From assembly GCA_003952965.2 (NCBI GenBank), contig CM025853.1:20503603-20567602 (forward strand): 64,000 nt of DNA, read 5' to 3'. The position numbers were made by a program, and so were the translations under genes. Source of the stretch: Morella rubra (Eukaryota > Streptophyta > Magnoliopsida > Fagales > Myricaceae). Under the pieces are notes generated by a model that had not been told where the DNA came from, searched no databases, and saw only the letters and a program-made list of their open reading frames with translations. Positions 25,177-38,193 of the stretch are shown in pieces. The first letter of the stretch is position 1; each line of letters opens with the position of its first letter.

Positions 25177-26845
25177 TAATGAAATGTAATTTTCTTATTT
25201 TTATAAACTATTAAATTATTTAAAAGGGAAAAATATAAATCACATATCTTGATTAATGTTATTTTAGAATTGAGAACCGTACTTTAATTTTTTTTTATTT
25301 TGAGATCTGCAGTTACTTTGTTTATGAATTTAAAACTCCACTTATTTCGCCGTTACATATGAACGAAAAATTGCATATATGACATATTTTCACAGCAGCA
25401 TACGTGGCTTCTTTTTAAAAATAAAAATTTGGTTATTTACACATAGATAAATAAAAAATAGTCATGTTAGATAAAATATAAAATTGAAAATTAAATTATA
25501 TATATATATATATATATTTTTTTTTTTTTTAAATCCAAGGGGGTGCACAGGGGCGCTATCTGCCCCCTCCGAGCTTTTGGGGGCCGATCCCCTTGTGTAG
25601 TTGGAGGCCGATCGGCCCTGTGAGTTTTTTTTTGTCTTTTTAATTTTCGTTTTTGTCTTTTTTTTTGTTTTGTCATTTGTGAATTTTTTTTTAAAAAAAT
25701 TCAGCCTCTAAATTCACTTAAATCCAACTGTTAGCTTAATTGCAAATGTTTTTGAACGGATAAAATTTAGTATATCATATACATATGTCAGTTCAGATTA
25801 AAATAAATTACCATATAGATTTTTCGTTTTTTATAGACAGCAAAACACATGAAGCTTTAGATTCACAAACAGAAAAATCTGTCTCAAAATTAAATAATTT
25901 AAAGAACGGATCACGATTCTAAAACTACATACAACAGAAGTGATAGACAACTTTTTTTTTCTATCTAAAAAGCCATAAAATAATAACTAGATTTATTTTT
26001 GCTTTCCGTTGAAGTTTTTGTTCCAATTCCCCTGTAAGAAGATTTGGCTATTGATTTGATCGATGGAACTATTATCAGCCTGGCATTCATTTTTTTAGTC
26101 TGAAACAGCCCTTTTGCAAAGCTCGCCCATCGAAATTACAAGGCTAGTAGGCTTGGGAGTTGGGAGAAGACAAAATTTTACCATCATTAATGTGCACCAG
26201 GCTTTTTTTATTATGCTACAAATTTTACATAATATATATTCCAATATATACAATAAAAAATAATCCATTTCTAAAGTTTCATTTAGAAAAATAAATATAT
26301 TTCTAGGTCTTATTAAATAAACAAGTGGGGAAAAAATTTGTATATACTAATACGAGTTCTTAATATATAATTCTTAGTATAATCTCGGCATCATAAAAAA
26401 AAAGTTATAAAAGATTGGCTTTTGTTTTCTTTTTCTTGACAATTCGCCTTGCACTAGACAAAATTTCTGCAATTATTTTTTCATAATTTTTTATAAATTC
26501 TAATAAAAACTACACTAATTTCTATAAAAAGATTTCAAGGAATGTATAATATTTCTAGCACGGTCGAATTTTGTAGTCACCGGACAGTACAAATTCCATC
26601 AAAAATAGAAAGGCACAGAAATCCCAAGTAGTTGACATCCAACAAGCAGGCATTAATATTATGTCAGATCCAAAATAACAGCTTTACACTTTCAGACGGA
26701 GTTAAAGTCATAAAGAGCCTCCGCCACGTCAGAAAAAAATATTACCCGACTCCAACGTAACCTAAACGCACAACTTTGGCCGACGTGGCAGATACGGGTA
26801 AAAACATTGCTCACCCCTATGCCAAAAACGCTTATTTTTATCATG

Positions 26846-26853
26846 CACGTGTC
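26846..26853 (+). promoter_or_regulatory. G-box / ABRE-like CACGTGTC
   Basis: CACGTGTC lies about 140 bases upstream of the TATA-like site of the BRAT1-like gene. It matches the G-box/ABRE core bound by bZIP and bHLH factors. Function is inferred from motif and position only. Confidence 0.4.
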
Positions 26854-26989
26854 GCACGGAACGAACCCCAGACGAGTTAAATGACGGGACTACGGAGCCC
26901 GAGGCAGGTCCCACCGGCCTTGACTCGACTCGGGTCTCCTGACTCACCTAGATCCGACTCGTTCCCCCTCCTTGTTCTTTAGCTTAGGT

Positions 26990-27000
26990 TTTTATATATC
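26990..27000 (+). promoter_or_regulatory. TATA box of the BRAT1-like gene
   Basis: TTTATATATC precedes a C/T-rich leader (TTTCTCTCTCCCTCTCTCTC, about 27041-27060), which is typical of plant 5' UTRs. Transcription would start about 30 bases downstream. Confidence 0.5.
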
Positions 27001-27110
27001 TGCACCTTCCTTCAGCACCAAGTCCCTGGGGGTTTTAGCCCTTTCTCTCTCCCTCTCTCTCGTCTCTGTGCTTCACTTTCTGGAGCTGCAACGGCTAGAT
27101 CTCCGATCAG

Positions 27111-27377
27111 GTAAATCTCTGCTGTCCATTTTTTCTCCTCATTCCCTGTCCACGTGATGCTGCAAGATGCTGCAGCTCTTTAGGTTCCTATCAAATTTGT
27201 ACTATAGTTTTGAAACTCCTCCTTCCTTTACTTTTTTTTCTCTACGCATAAAGTTGAAGCATTCCACATATGCATATCTGCCCTCTCTCTCTTGCAAATT
27301 TCTTTTGCATGCATCTTTTTTCTGTTAATCCTGTGGAATTGACCGTTATTCTTAAATAAGACAGTGTCTTTGTGCAG
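27111..27377 (+). other. Probable 5' UTR intron of the BRAT1-like gene
   Basis: Donor GATCAG|GTAAATC at 27111 and acceptor TTTGTGCAG ending at 27377 flank a T-rich segment between the leader and the start codon at 27478. The splice sites are good but there is no transcript evidence. Confidence 0.5.
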
Positions 27378-27477
27378 TGTCTGGAGCAGTATTGGTGCAA
27401 TCAAGGGCGGAGCTAGAGTTTTCTGTTTCTTTTTTTCTTTTTTTTCTTTTTCCGGTTGTTGTGTGATCGGTATTGGT

Positions 27478-30400
27478 ATGCATAGTTCGAAGAAATCCGG
27501 GCAAGGAGGGGATGGAGAGGTGGAGGCGAGGCCGGTGCGGACGAGCGATAGGCTCCGGAGACGGCCGAAGGTTTATGGACGGACTTACTTGTATTACAAC
27601 GCCAACATCATTCGTACCAGGAAAGGGAAGGGCAAGAACAAGACTAGGACTGCCGCCTCTCAGATTGCCAAGATGCTCTGTGTCCGCGCGCCTAACAATG
27701 ACGTAAGTGACTATTGTTGTTGGCATTTATTAATGCGATATATGCTGACTACTTCTGGTTGATTTGATTGGTCTTACGTGTTGTTGAGCAATAGGACGAG
27801 GATGATGATCTTAGCTATGAATAGTATCTTTCCGTTATATTTGAAATGCATCAACTTAACGGTTGTCCACCACATATTGTTCTAAAGCTTATGTGTGTCT
27901 CTGGATTTTAAGACATCACGGGACAAAACATTAACTCGAAAGAAGTGCTTATGCTTCCGCATAACGTGATAGTCTAGGCCAGCATTGTGATCAGTGCTGC
28001 TCTTGGTGTCTTGTTTTGCTCAACATTTGAAGGGGAAAGATTTGGAATAGCTGCAGCGGGAAGTTAGTTTGGATTCTTGTATGGCATGAATTGGTTAGTT
28101 TGGATTATTGTATGGCATGAATTGGTTTCTCCTGTATCATAGTTTCACAATGATTTTTTTCACTTTGCAAAATCTTATTCTTTTTTTCTCTGCATCACAC
28201 CTATTTTTTGCATGCTTTAGAGATTGGAAAGTCACTGTAACATCAACACACCCTAATGTCAAGCTTCGACTATTTATTTTGTCAGTTCATTTGTATCTCC
28301 ATCTGTCAAACTCAGTAGGGTTGTCGGCGCAGTGATTGCCATGTAAACCATTGTAAACTTGAGTTAGCGAGACATAAATTTAGTAGGTTTTCAGTTGTGG
28401 ACTTTTTGACTCCTTTGTGAGGTACATGCCTTCTCGTGGTGAAGCTGTTTAGATACAAAACATTGATTCCCTTTGTATAGTCATTTCAAGCTTTCTGGAA
28501 TTCTCATGTATGTAATTTGTGCTTACAATTGCAGTCAATCGCAACCAATCTCCGGCGTTCTACAAGAAAGAGAAGAGTTTCTGTAAATCTTGAAGATTAT
28601 ACAGATAGTTCTGGAACAGAAGATGAGGACCTAATGGTGAGGTTATTACTAATCGAACATGCAGTTCTCACAGAAGTCTGTTTATTAGTTTGGCTTCTGT
28701 AGAGGTTCAATAATGTGTCCCATAAAACATGACTTTCTTTTTAGAACTAAAGTTACCCCATTTCGTTTCAGAGACCTGCATATCGACCGTTGAGGAACCG
28801 GGTTGGCAACAGCGTGAGTCATGATGAATTATCATCTCCCAAGCGTAGGAAGATGGTGGAGAGTAAACAAACACCTAGACGTGAAGGACTTCGACCTCGT
28901 CGTTCAAAAGCTGTTGCTAGAGAACAGTTGGGTTTAGAGTCTGATGATGAGCAGGGTACTTCAGTAGAAAAGGCTGGTCAAGAGGACATGGTAAATGGAA
29001 ATGATGTTGACTATAATGATGCAGATGATGGTCAAAATGATGGGGAGGCTGAAGATGAGGGTGAGGGTGAAGATGAAGGAGAGGAAGATGGTGATGATGA
29101 AGAGGGTGAAGAAGAACAGGAAGAAGGAAGGAGAAGATACGATCTTCGAAACCGTGCAGATGTCAGAAGGATGTCTATGGAAGAAGGTAAGCCAAGGCCA
29201 AGATCTCCTCGAAGGGTATTACACCCTGGAATGGGGTCTAAGGTTGGTAGGGATGTAAGGAAGGGCGGATCAAGAGTTCATAAGCGTCATCGTTTAACAA
29301 GAGCTGAAGATTCTGATGATTCTCTTCTCGTGGATGAGCTGGACCAAGGCCCTGCAATTCCCTGGGGGCGAGGTGGAAGCAGATCTGGGCCACCTTGGCT
29401 TTTTGGGGGACTGGACATGCATGGGACAACAGCATGGGGATTGAATGTTGCTGCATCAGGCTGGGGTCATCAGGGTGATGCTTTTGCTTCCTTGACTTCT
29501 GGGATTCAAACTGCTGGGCCAAGCTCTAAGGGAGGGGCAGACATACAACCTCTACAGGTTGATGAGAGTGTTAGTTTTGAAGATATAGGTGGCCTTTCTG
29601 GATACATTGATTCTTTGAAGGAAATGGTTTTCTTTCCCTTGTTATATCCTGATTTCTTTGCAAGCTATCACATCACCCCACCAAGAGGCGTATTGTTATG
29701 TGGCCCCCCTGGCACTGGAAAAACATTGATTGCCAGAGCATTAGCCTGTGCTGCATCAAAGGCTGGCCAGAAAGTAAGTTTTTACATGCGTAAGGGAGCT
29801 GATGTGCTTAGCAAATGGGTTGGTGAGGCTGAGAGACAGTTGAAATTGCTTTTTGAGGAAGCACAAAGGAATCAGCCTTCCATCATCTTTTTTGACGAAA
29901 TAGATGGACTTGCTCCTGTGAGGTCTAGCAAACAAGAGCAAATACATAATTCCATTGTGTCCACTTTGCTTGCTTTAATGGATGGTCTTGACTCGCGTGG
30001 ACAAGTGGTTTTAATTGGAGCAACCAACAGGATTGATGCTATTGATGGGGCCTTGCGACGCCCTGGTCGATTTGATCGTGAATTTAACTTTCCTTTGCCT
30101 GGCTGTGAGGCACGTGCTGAAATATTAGACATTCATACCCGCAAATGGAAGCATCCTCCTTCTAAGGAACTAAAATTGGAACTTGCAGCTAGTTGCGTAG
30201 GCTACTGTGGGGCTGATTTGAAAGCTCTGTGCACTGAAGCTGCCATTCGTGCTTTCCGTGAAAAATACCCTCAGGTGTACACAAGCGATGACAAGTTTCT
30301 GATAGATGTTGACTCAGTAAGGGTTGAGAAGTATCACTTTGTTGAAGCCATGTCAACTATTACTCCGGCTGCTCATCGAGGAGCTGCTGTACACTCTAGG

Positions 30401-33400
30401 CCTTTGTCTTCAGTAGTTGCACCATGTCTACAGAGACATCTTCAGAATGCCATGAATACTATATCAGATATATTCCCTCCGGTTGCAATGTCAACAGAGT
30501 TGACTAAACTTTCTATGCTTTCCTATGGTTCTGCAATTCCTCTTGTCTATAGGCCTCGGCTTCTGCTTTATGGTGGTGAAGGTACTGGGCTGGTAAATAT
30601 CATGGGACTTATTGATATTGATTAAATTGCTACTATTGGAACTGGAAACTAAATATACTTACTGCTTTAGTTTAACAGGATCATATTGGGCCTGCAATTT
30701 TGCATGAACTGGAGAAGTTTCCTGTTCATTCTCTAGGACTTCCATCTCTTCTTTCAGATCCTAGTGCAAAGACACCTGAGGAGGCACTGGTACATATATT
30801 TGGCGAAGCAAGGAGAACAACCCCATCAATACTCTATTTACCTCAGTTCAACATTTGGTGGGAGACTGTGAGTGCATACCTTTTTTGTATTTGATACTAA
30901 TTAAGTGCTACACAAAATCATTAGGCTTGCTCAAATTGCTATTTTCTTCCTATAGTGTGCTTCAAAGATCCGTAACCGACTCTGTTACTGTTATGCTTCA
31001 TAATTTTGATAGAGGTACCATTGCAGGCTCATGAACAGCTCAGGGCTGTCCTGCAGACTTTGCTCGATGAATTACCTTCTGATTTACCTATATTACTACT
31101 TGGAACGTCCTCAGTTCAACTTTCTGAAATTGAGGACTTGCCTTCTTCAGTATTCACGCACCGTTCTATGTATGTTCTCATCCTTTTCTGGCACTACTTC
31201 TAAATGTTTGCAAAAAATTTCAAAAAGACCAGGTTGATAGTTTCTTTGTCAAAAAGCCAACTGTTATAAATGTCTTGTAACCTTCCTTTGATATTGCTGA
31301 TTCCAACACTAATTTTCCTCAATCCTTGAGTCATATTTTTCAAATGCCAAAACGTACTCAAAAGTGCACTTTCGGATTTTTCTAAATGAGTTCTTTTCCC
31401 TGATGCGCAAGTTTCTTGTCAATTTCATTGATTGAACCTGTAATTTCTGGAATATATTTTTACCAAAACTTTAACTTCTGGGGAGCTTTAATTTGCAACC
31501 TAATTTTACCGTATCTGAAGTGCTTTTTCATAGTACTTAGGAGCCTAAGGCTTAACTTTTTCCTTTTGGTTGCCAGCTACCAAGTCGACAAACCATCTAC
31601 TGGTGACAGATCATTGTTTTTTGACCACTTAATTGAAGCTGTTTTGTCTGTCTCGTTGGATGACAAGACAAAAAATTCCCACCAGTCAGCCTCCCTTCCT
31701 GAACTTCCTAAGGTGCCAAAAGTGGCAAGTGGTCCAAAGGTCTCTGAGTTAAAAGCCAAGCTAGAAGCAGAGCAGCATGCCCTCCGCAGACTACGGATGT
31801 GCCTTAGAGATGTTTGCAACCGGTAAGATAGTTTCTCCTTTCCTAGTCAATTCTTTGAATTGATACTCTGCCATTTCTTGGTTTTATCCGTAGTTACATT
31901 TTGTCTTGGATTACAATGCTAGGGATTTAACTTATAGCTGCATTGCTCCCTGAAATATTCTCCTAAATATTGCCTCAATTTTAATTTCATCACACGGTCA
32001 ATATTGTGAGATCGCGCCATATTCAAGCAAGCTTATGATAGGAATTGCATTAATATATGAAACTATTACAATTCCATTTGGGTAAGATGAATCTGATCAG
32101 ATTCATTGATATTTAGCGCCATGAAGTGGGAGAATAGTATGTATGAAAGAAGCAGAACAATTTTTTATTTGGTACGTTTTTTGGTGAATGAAAGCTTTAT
32201 TAGTAGAAATAACCAGGAACCACTAAAGCACAGTATCTTGGGTATCTGTGGAAAATATAGATTACATATGCAAAGAGTGACTATAAAATTTGAGGAGATC
32301 ATTCTAAAGATGGCGTGTAGAAGTTCTTTGTAAATAGTTTGTACCTCTTCTTAGTATCCCTTTCCTTAGCTTGCATCTTATTAACTCTAGACTTGATGTG
32401 CTGAAAAGACCTAATAAATGAAAAGGTAAATAGGTACCAAACAAAAATTTGGGCCTTAAGGTGCAAAAATTTCCTGTTTTGTCAACTTAAGTTGCTGGGG
32501 ATTATAATTGGGTTGCTTCCTACGTCAATCCACTTTGGAAATAGTTTGAAGCTTTCCCTATGAGTTGCATTTGCCACGAGTCTCATCAATATCATCATGG
32601 TTATATATAGCATATGTCACAACTTGAATCATCTGCCACTTTGAGCCAAGCATCATAGCTTGCATGGCTGAAGCTTAGCCTGTCAAGCAATCTTGCTTAA
32701 GCCTTAAAGCTTAAAGTAGCTTGCACAAGCTAATGAGTGACTTGATGGAGCAAAAAATAGTTGAATCGGTTAATTAATTAGTAGCTTGCTAGTTCATCAG
32801 CTCTTGCTAAATCCTTGATATGTGTTGTCACACTCATGTAAAGATGTTCAATTGTGGTCAGAAACCTAGTTCATTCAATTGTGGGCTAGTAATTAGTACT
32901 ATTCACAGTAACAGATTATATGACTTTATATTGGAAGTGACAAGTCATTGGTACATGTTGGCTTGGAAAAAGAGAACAATAACATGGAGCTTACTTGGAG
33001 CTTACTCAATGAGTTCCCTTAACTATTTTTTTAATCTTTTTAATATGTATCCAAACGGGTACTCTTATTTGCTTCTTCAGTTGAGGAATTGAGGTCTTCT
33101 TTATGTTTGGATCTTCGATCATGCTAATGGGAAGTGGTTATTGATCATGATTCACAAGAATGTTCAGCTTATTTTTGCTCGACGGGAAAATAGGTTGATT
33201 CAACCAATCCAAGTTTAGGATCTTGTTAGTGGCTTCACTTAGCTGTCCATGTTTACATGAAAAACAGGAGTATTGTGCATGTGTCCTTTCAGGATCAGAA
33301 ATATTATGTCTACTCTTCTCCTCTTTATATGTCTCCTTATATACATTTGTTACTCCTCTATGTGCAGGATTTTATACGATAAACGGTTTAGTGCCTTCCA

Positions 33401-36400
33401 TTATCCAGTTTCGGATGAGGATGCTCCAAACTACCGGTCAATCATTCAGAACCCTATGGACGTGGCTACTCTGCTTCAGCGCGTTGATTCTGGGCAGTAT
33501 TTTACATGTTCATCGTTCCTGCAAGATGTAGATCTCATTGTTTCCAATGCGAAGGTATGTTCCTTGCTTTGTTTTTTGCATGTGACTAAATGTTCTGTAA
33601 TTTGTTTCGAAGGCAAATGCTTGGAGGATTAGATGCATATTCTTGTAATAGGAAGCTGTAAAAAGGATTAAAATGACCAAATTGATCTACAGTAACACAG
33701 TTCGTACATGTCTGATGTTAATACTGCTCCCATATTTGGAATGGGTCAGTCTTTTTCTTCAGTTTGTCTTATATTTAAAATAAAATAAGTATGGGAGGAC
33801 GATGATGATTTAAGATTTATGTATTCATCATTTAGGTTCCAAAAAGTTACCATTTCTTCTCTCCTTGTGGTATATGCTCCCTTAGTAACAATTAGCTTCT
33901 AGCATAACAGGAAAGTTCTTGTGGTAGACCTTAAGCCGCCTTTCTGCACTGAAGAATTGCTAAATTGCAGAGAATTTAAAAGAGTATATTTTGTATTTGA
34001 TAGATCACATATATTGGCACCTGCTTTATATGAAAATACCTGCCAAAAGCTTAAGGTTTTAGAAAAATTTCAAGCATATCATAAATGAAAGAGATGACGA
34101 AATATCATCATAACCTGTTGCACCAAGTTGGCTCTTTTGAAAGATCAGATATCACTCTTAAGGCATTTTTGTGCTGGAAGTAATTTCTTCTTTTTCTATG
34201 TTTGTTATTGTTAGCAGCCTAACTATTTGATTGAATACACGGGGCTATTCAGGGTATCTTGTTTAATATTGGACGAAGATAATAGAGACTGTAATGTCCT
34301 TGGTTACTGTACAGAATGGGAACAATATTATATTAATTGACTTATTTATAGAACTCCTTTCAGTTGCTTCTATTTTCACAGCACCAAATTCAGTAATAAT
34401 GGTTCTGTTCTGCTTATTCAGATAGCCTGGGATATCAATACGAAGATGTCTTTTGTTTCGCTTCTCCACCTTATGAATTGCTCTATGTATTATCCCTTGT
34501 TGCATCACAATTAAGCAACCTGTCTGTGAATTTGATAGATTGGGTACAATGTAGACGGTCACTTGTTTGATAAATTAAGGGTAGGCCTTCTCTTCCGATA
34601 TCTTTACCAACTCTGGCCAGAAGCTTCCTCGAACTCCCTAAACTCAACAGTGAAAGAGAAGATAACCTGTCAGGTTATAGAAAGGAGGAGAGAAGCAAAG
34701 TAAACTTAGCACCTGTTGTGCTAGTAGTAATAGAGTATACAGGAAGAGCATGACCTGCGCAGACTGAGTTTGTAATGGGGAGGCACAATGTATTTAGAAG
34801 GAAATGTGGGAGGAATGCTAAGCTTGCTTGAGGTTGCAATTTATTTGTGCTCAATACCATTGTGTCCATGTTTAGTACCATTGCAATAAGGTAAAACTGC
34901 TGTCAATATCTGAAGTGCTACCAAAAACAGGGTGCTATTAAGTTGTCACCTGGTTACTGCTTATACTTGAAGCTTGAGTTCCCTGGCACTAGATCCAACA
35001 TTATCTTGCACAAAAATCAATTCAAAAATTAATTGTAGTCATGCTTTAGTCATTGTATTTTCATTTTGTCATTCAGCAAGTTCATGTATTCTGCTGTTCC
35101 TGATTCAGGCTTATAATGGAGATGATTATAATGGTGCTAGGATCGTTAGTAGAGCTTATGAACTTCGAGATGCTGTAAGTTTATCCATTCATTGCATTGC
35201 TTTTAGGAGTCTGGGGGCTTCTTGTATGTTATATAGTCATTCCTTTTCTTTCTCTCCGTCAGGTCCACGGGATGCTATCACAGATGGACCCTGCACTGCT
35301 TGCATACTGTGATAAAATTGCTGCCCAGGGTGGTCCTATGCATCTGCCAGATGATTTGGGGGGTTTGACTTTCCCGTCTACCCCTGTCGTGCAGCTGGGA
35401 ACTGTAACCAGAGCAAGTGCTCGACTTCGTAATGTGCAGCCAGAGGTTAACCTGGATCAAAGCTATGAGGCACTGAAACGGCCAAAGAAGAATGCTGATG
35501 CTGCAAATGCAGGTATTACAACCTTTATGTGAGCTATGTATTTGCTTATATTCCTCATGGAATTCAATGTCATAATGTCATCTATAATGGATATAGAAAA
35601 AATAAGAACGGTCATTAATATCTTCCTCTTTTAAATTATTGCTTGCCCTATTGTTTTGAAATATGTCTCCTCAGTTGTCACAACCATTCAGGCTCATTCC
35701 TTACATCTTGGGGTAAAAGAACATAATGTCATTAGTCTTGTCTCCTAAATCAATCTGAAGTACAGATTGCAATCGTAGATCCTGTTAATTAAGGAAGATG
35801 TGCCTTCGTTCCTTAACTGGAAATGCTCAATTTTTTTTTATTGTATTGTGTGAATGTCTTTTAACATTCACTTATATCAAAGAGAATATTTCTCGAGCAT
35901 ACTGGATTTTCTTCTTGCTGTATGGTCCATTTCCACCTTGTTTGTCCGTGGGCTTGCAAAATTCTGTAACATTGCCTTCTTGAGAAGCAGAATGACACAG
36001 AATGTGAAGGGGAGAATATGTGGTTTTTGGTGATTAGGGTTAGGGCTTGTAATAGATTTGGGAAATTGAGGACATTGGTTGGGGAAGTAAAAGGTCAAAA
36101 ATCTGGTTGTGTTCGCTGAAATCATACAATGAAAAGCGTAGAAGAATTACACTAGCATTGGACCCCAAGGAATGTCTTGTAGTTAGTTTCTTGTGTTCAA
36201 AGATACTATTAGAGACGGATGTCAAACTTGATTTCTTGATGTTAAATTTGTTGATTAAAATCAGCTTCAATCGCAGAAGATAAGTTGCAGCATCAAGATT
36301 CGCTTCCAGCCAAGTCATCCCAGGAATCTGAGATAAATGATACAATTCCTGAAAGGCCCAGAAGCTCTTCTCCTGATGGTAATCAGCATGAAATTTGCGG

Positions 36401-36764
36401 AGAACCTTCAGGTCATGCTGACGGGAGCGGATCCGAGGAAGTTACAATGCCGGAGGATGATATTTCCAGCCAAGTGGAGCCTGTCAAGCGGCTTTTTATG
36501 GAACGTACTTCTACCTACAACATTCCACAGCTTGAGAGGCTTTACACTCGTATACTGAAGGGCGTTTTTGAAACCAAAGAAAGAGTCAAGGATGATCTCA
36601 AGCCAGCAATTTTGATGTATTTGTTTTTTGGGAATGCGGCGAAAATTCAAACCACTCTTTTTTTTCTTTTTTTTTTTTTACTACAAAAAAAAAAAATCCA
36701 AAAAGAAAAAAAGTCTACCAGTGAATGTAAAGTCGGGATTTTCTTTCTAATGCAAAATCATTGA
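27478..36764 (+). CDS. BRAT1: Bromodomain-containing AAA-ATPase, ATAD2/Yta7 family (BRAT1-like)
   Basis: Spliced CDS: 27478-27702, 28535-28636, 28772-30592, 30679-30867, 31027-31169, 31577-31822, 33368-33554, 35109-35174, 35263-35512, 36265-36764. It encodes about 1242 aa and all phases fit. A basic N-terminus (RPVRTSDRLRRRPK) is followed by an acidic Glu/Asp tract (about 185-225). The AAA1 domain has Walker A GPPGTGKT (420-427), Walker B IIFFDEID (480-487), GATN (525) and RRPGRFDR (538-545). A second AAA-like segment (about 700-870) lacks Walker motifs. The bromodomain (about 890-1000) has NPMD and the likely acetyl-lysine-binding Asn in AYNGDDYNG. Relatives are nuclear chromatin factors; the Arabidopsis homologue BRAT1 prevents gene silencing with BRP1. 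The last 40 or so residues run through poly-T/poly-A (FFLFFFLLQKKK) and do not resemble family C-termini, so the true stop may differ. Confidence 0.9.
28772..30592 (+). other. Single large exon carrying the acidic tract and the whole AAA1 domain
   Basis: Exon 3 of the BRAT1-like gene is 1821 bases (607 codons), far longer than the other exons. It contains the acidic region, the conserved LQVDESVSFEDIGGLSGYID entry to the ATPase, and every catalytic motif of AAA1. The donor GGGCTG|GTAAAT at 30593 joins in phase to GATCATATTGGG. Confidence 0.85.
31823..33367 (+). other. Intron 6 of the BRAT1-like gene
   Basis: A 1.5-kb intron between the AAA2-like segment and the bromodomain exon. It holds short ORFs (32106-32333, 32820-33092) without domains and no exon that would fit the phase. 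Confidence 0.6.
33555..35108 (+). other. Intron 7 of the BRAT1-like gene, splitting the bromodomain
   Basis: A 1.55-kb intron placed between VSNAK and AYNGDDYN, so the bromodomain is encoded by two exons. No coding exon or clear mobile element was seen inside. Confidence 0.6.
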
Positions 36765-37164
36765 GTTGAAGCGATCTATATGTAACATCTTTGAGTATGA
36801 GCGCGCACTCAATTATTTTTGATGCTGCACAGGTGGCTCCACCAATCTCTTTGTTGCAGGCGGGTTTTATTTTTTTTGGGCAAGTAGCGGTTGATGACGA
36901 AGAAATCATCGGCTCCAGAGAGGGGTACCCACCACCGAGGAACCAAACACTTTGACAGTGCCTCATTCTGGAAAAGGAATGTCAAAGATCCCCATGTTGC
37001 AGGTGCGTTTGCATTGCTTTGAGATCATTTCTAAAATGATGCGTCTTCTCTTGTGGAAGGTTGCTATCAGATTGGCCACCTGAATCCTCTGCCATTCCTC
37101 GAAGATGTAGGCTTTCTCTTCGCTTTTTTGGCTCCTTCGAGGGGAAAGCATTACAAATAACATA
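36765..37164 (+). other. 3' region of the BRAT1-like gene
   Basis: No supported coding sequence. It probably contains the 3' UTR. No strong AATAAA signal is seen, so the transcript end is unknown. Confidence 0.4.
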
Positions 37165-38184
37165 GGGTTAATGACTTTTTTTCTTTAGTTTTTACCCTGT
37201 TTTTAAAAATGGTCCTGAGATTTTTTTTTTTTTTTTGTTCTAAGCAATGGTCCTTAGTTTTCACTTTCGGTCACTGATAGTTCTGAGTTTTACTGTGAAC
37301 ATAAAAAAAGGTCCTATTGTCAGCTCCTGTCTAAAAGATATGGAATGTCATGTCACACACGTTGATAGAACGCTACATGTCTCTTTTTTCCCCTATTTAG
37401 CGCCAAAGGTTCTACGGGCAGCTCTCTTTTTACGCCAATTCTATAGCTTTAAAGCACGTTCGGTATATAAAAATATTGAAGATTTTTTTAAATTATCAAA
37501 ATATAAAATATTTTACAACTAAACATCATTTTTAATATTATATAAAAATAATTAAAACACGCGTATTAATAAAATTAAAATCATTTAAAATATAAAAAAT
37601 TTTCAAAAAAACTCTCTAATCAAACACCTTTTTAGTTTAAAAGTTGACAGAACGCCACGTGTATCTTTTTACACTTATTTAATGCCAAAGGTGCTACTGC
37701 TAGCCTCCGTCTAAAAACTATGTAATGTCATGTCACACCTGATGACAAAATGTCACGTCTCTTATTACACTTATTAAACGCTGCAGTTTCTATTGTCAAC
37801 TTTCATATGAAAACTATATAATGTCGTTCACGCCCAATGGCTGAATCCCACGTGTATCTTTTTTACACCTATTTAAGCTAAAGCTTTTGTTGTCAACTTT
37901 CATTTAAAAAGAACTTTCTTCTAAAAACTATTGAATGTCATTCACTCCCAATGGCAGAATGCCACGTATATCTTTTTACACCTAGTTAATGCTAAAGGTT
38001 CTGTCGAGTTTTTAGATGAAAGGCCATTTATATGTTCGCCGTAAAACTTAAGACTATCCGTGATCAAAGTCAAAATCTAAGACCATTTTTTGAAAGGGGG
38101 CAAAACTTAAGGGCTAGATTAAATGAAGACTGAGGACCATTTTTAGAAAGAGGGCCAAACTAAAGACTAAAAGAGTCATTAACC
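37165..38184. mobile_element. Non-autonomous Mutator-like (MULE) element with 9-bp target duplication
   Basis: The left end reads GGTTAATGACTTTTTTTCTT and then TAAAAATGGTCCTGAG. The reverse complement of the right end reads GGTTAATGACTCTTTTAGTC and then TAAAAATGGTCCTCAG, so the terminal inverted repeats are at least 55 bases. The flanks are identical 9-mers, AATAACATA at 37156-37164 and 38185-38193, as expected for Mutator-type insertion. The interior has no transposase. It consists of diverged direct repeats with the cores AATGTCATGTCACAC, GCCACGTGTATCTTTTTACA and TTAATGCTAAAGG, spaced about 90-110 bases apart. Confidence 0.85.
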
Positions 38185-38193
38185 AATAACATA

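Larger units (their letters stand above)
24161..26980. other. Intergenic spacer between the SRL2-like and BRAT1-like genes
   Basis: AT-rich with no supported gene. It contains a MITE candidate (24891-25176), a (TA)n/poly-T tract (25498-25530) and a short GC-rich island (25540-25625, with GGGGGCCGATCCCC and GGAGGCCGATCGGCC) whose origin I cannot assign. The last 250 bases become GC-richer and belong to the downstream promoter. Confidence 0.5.
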
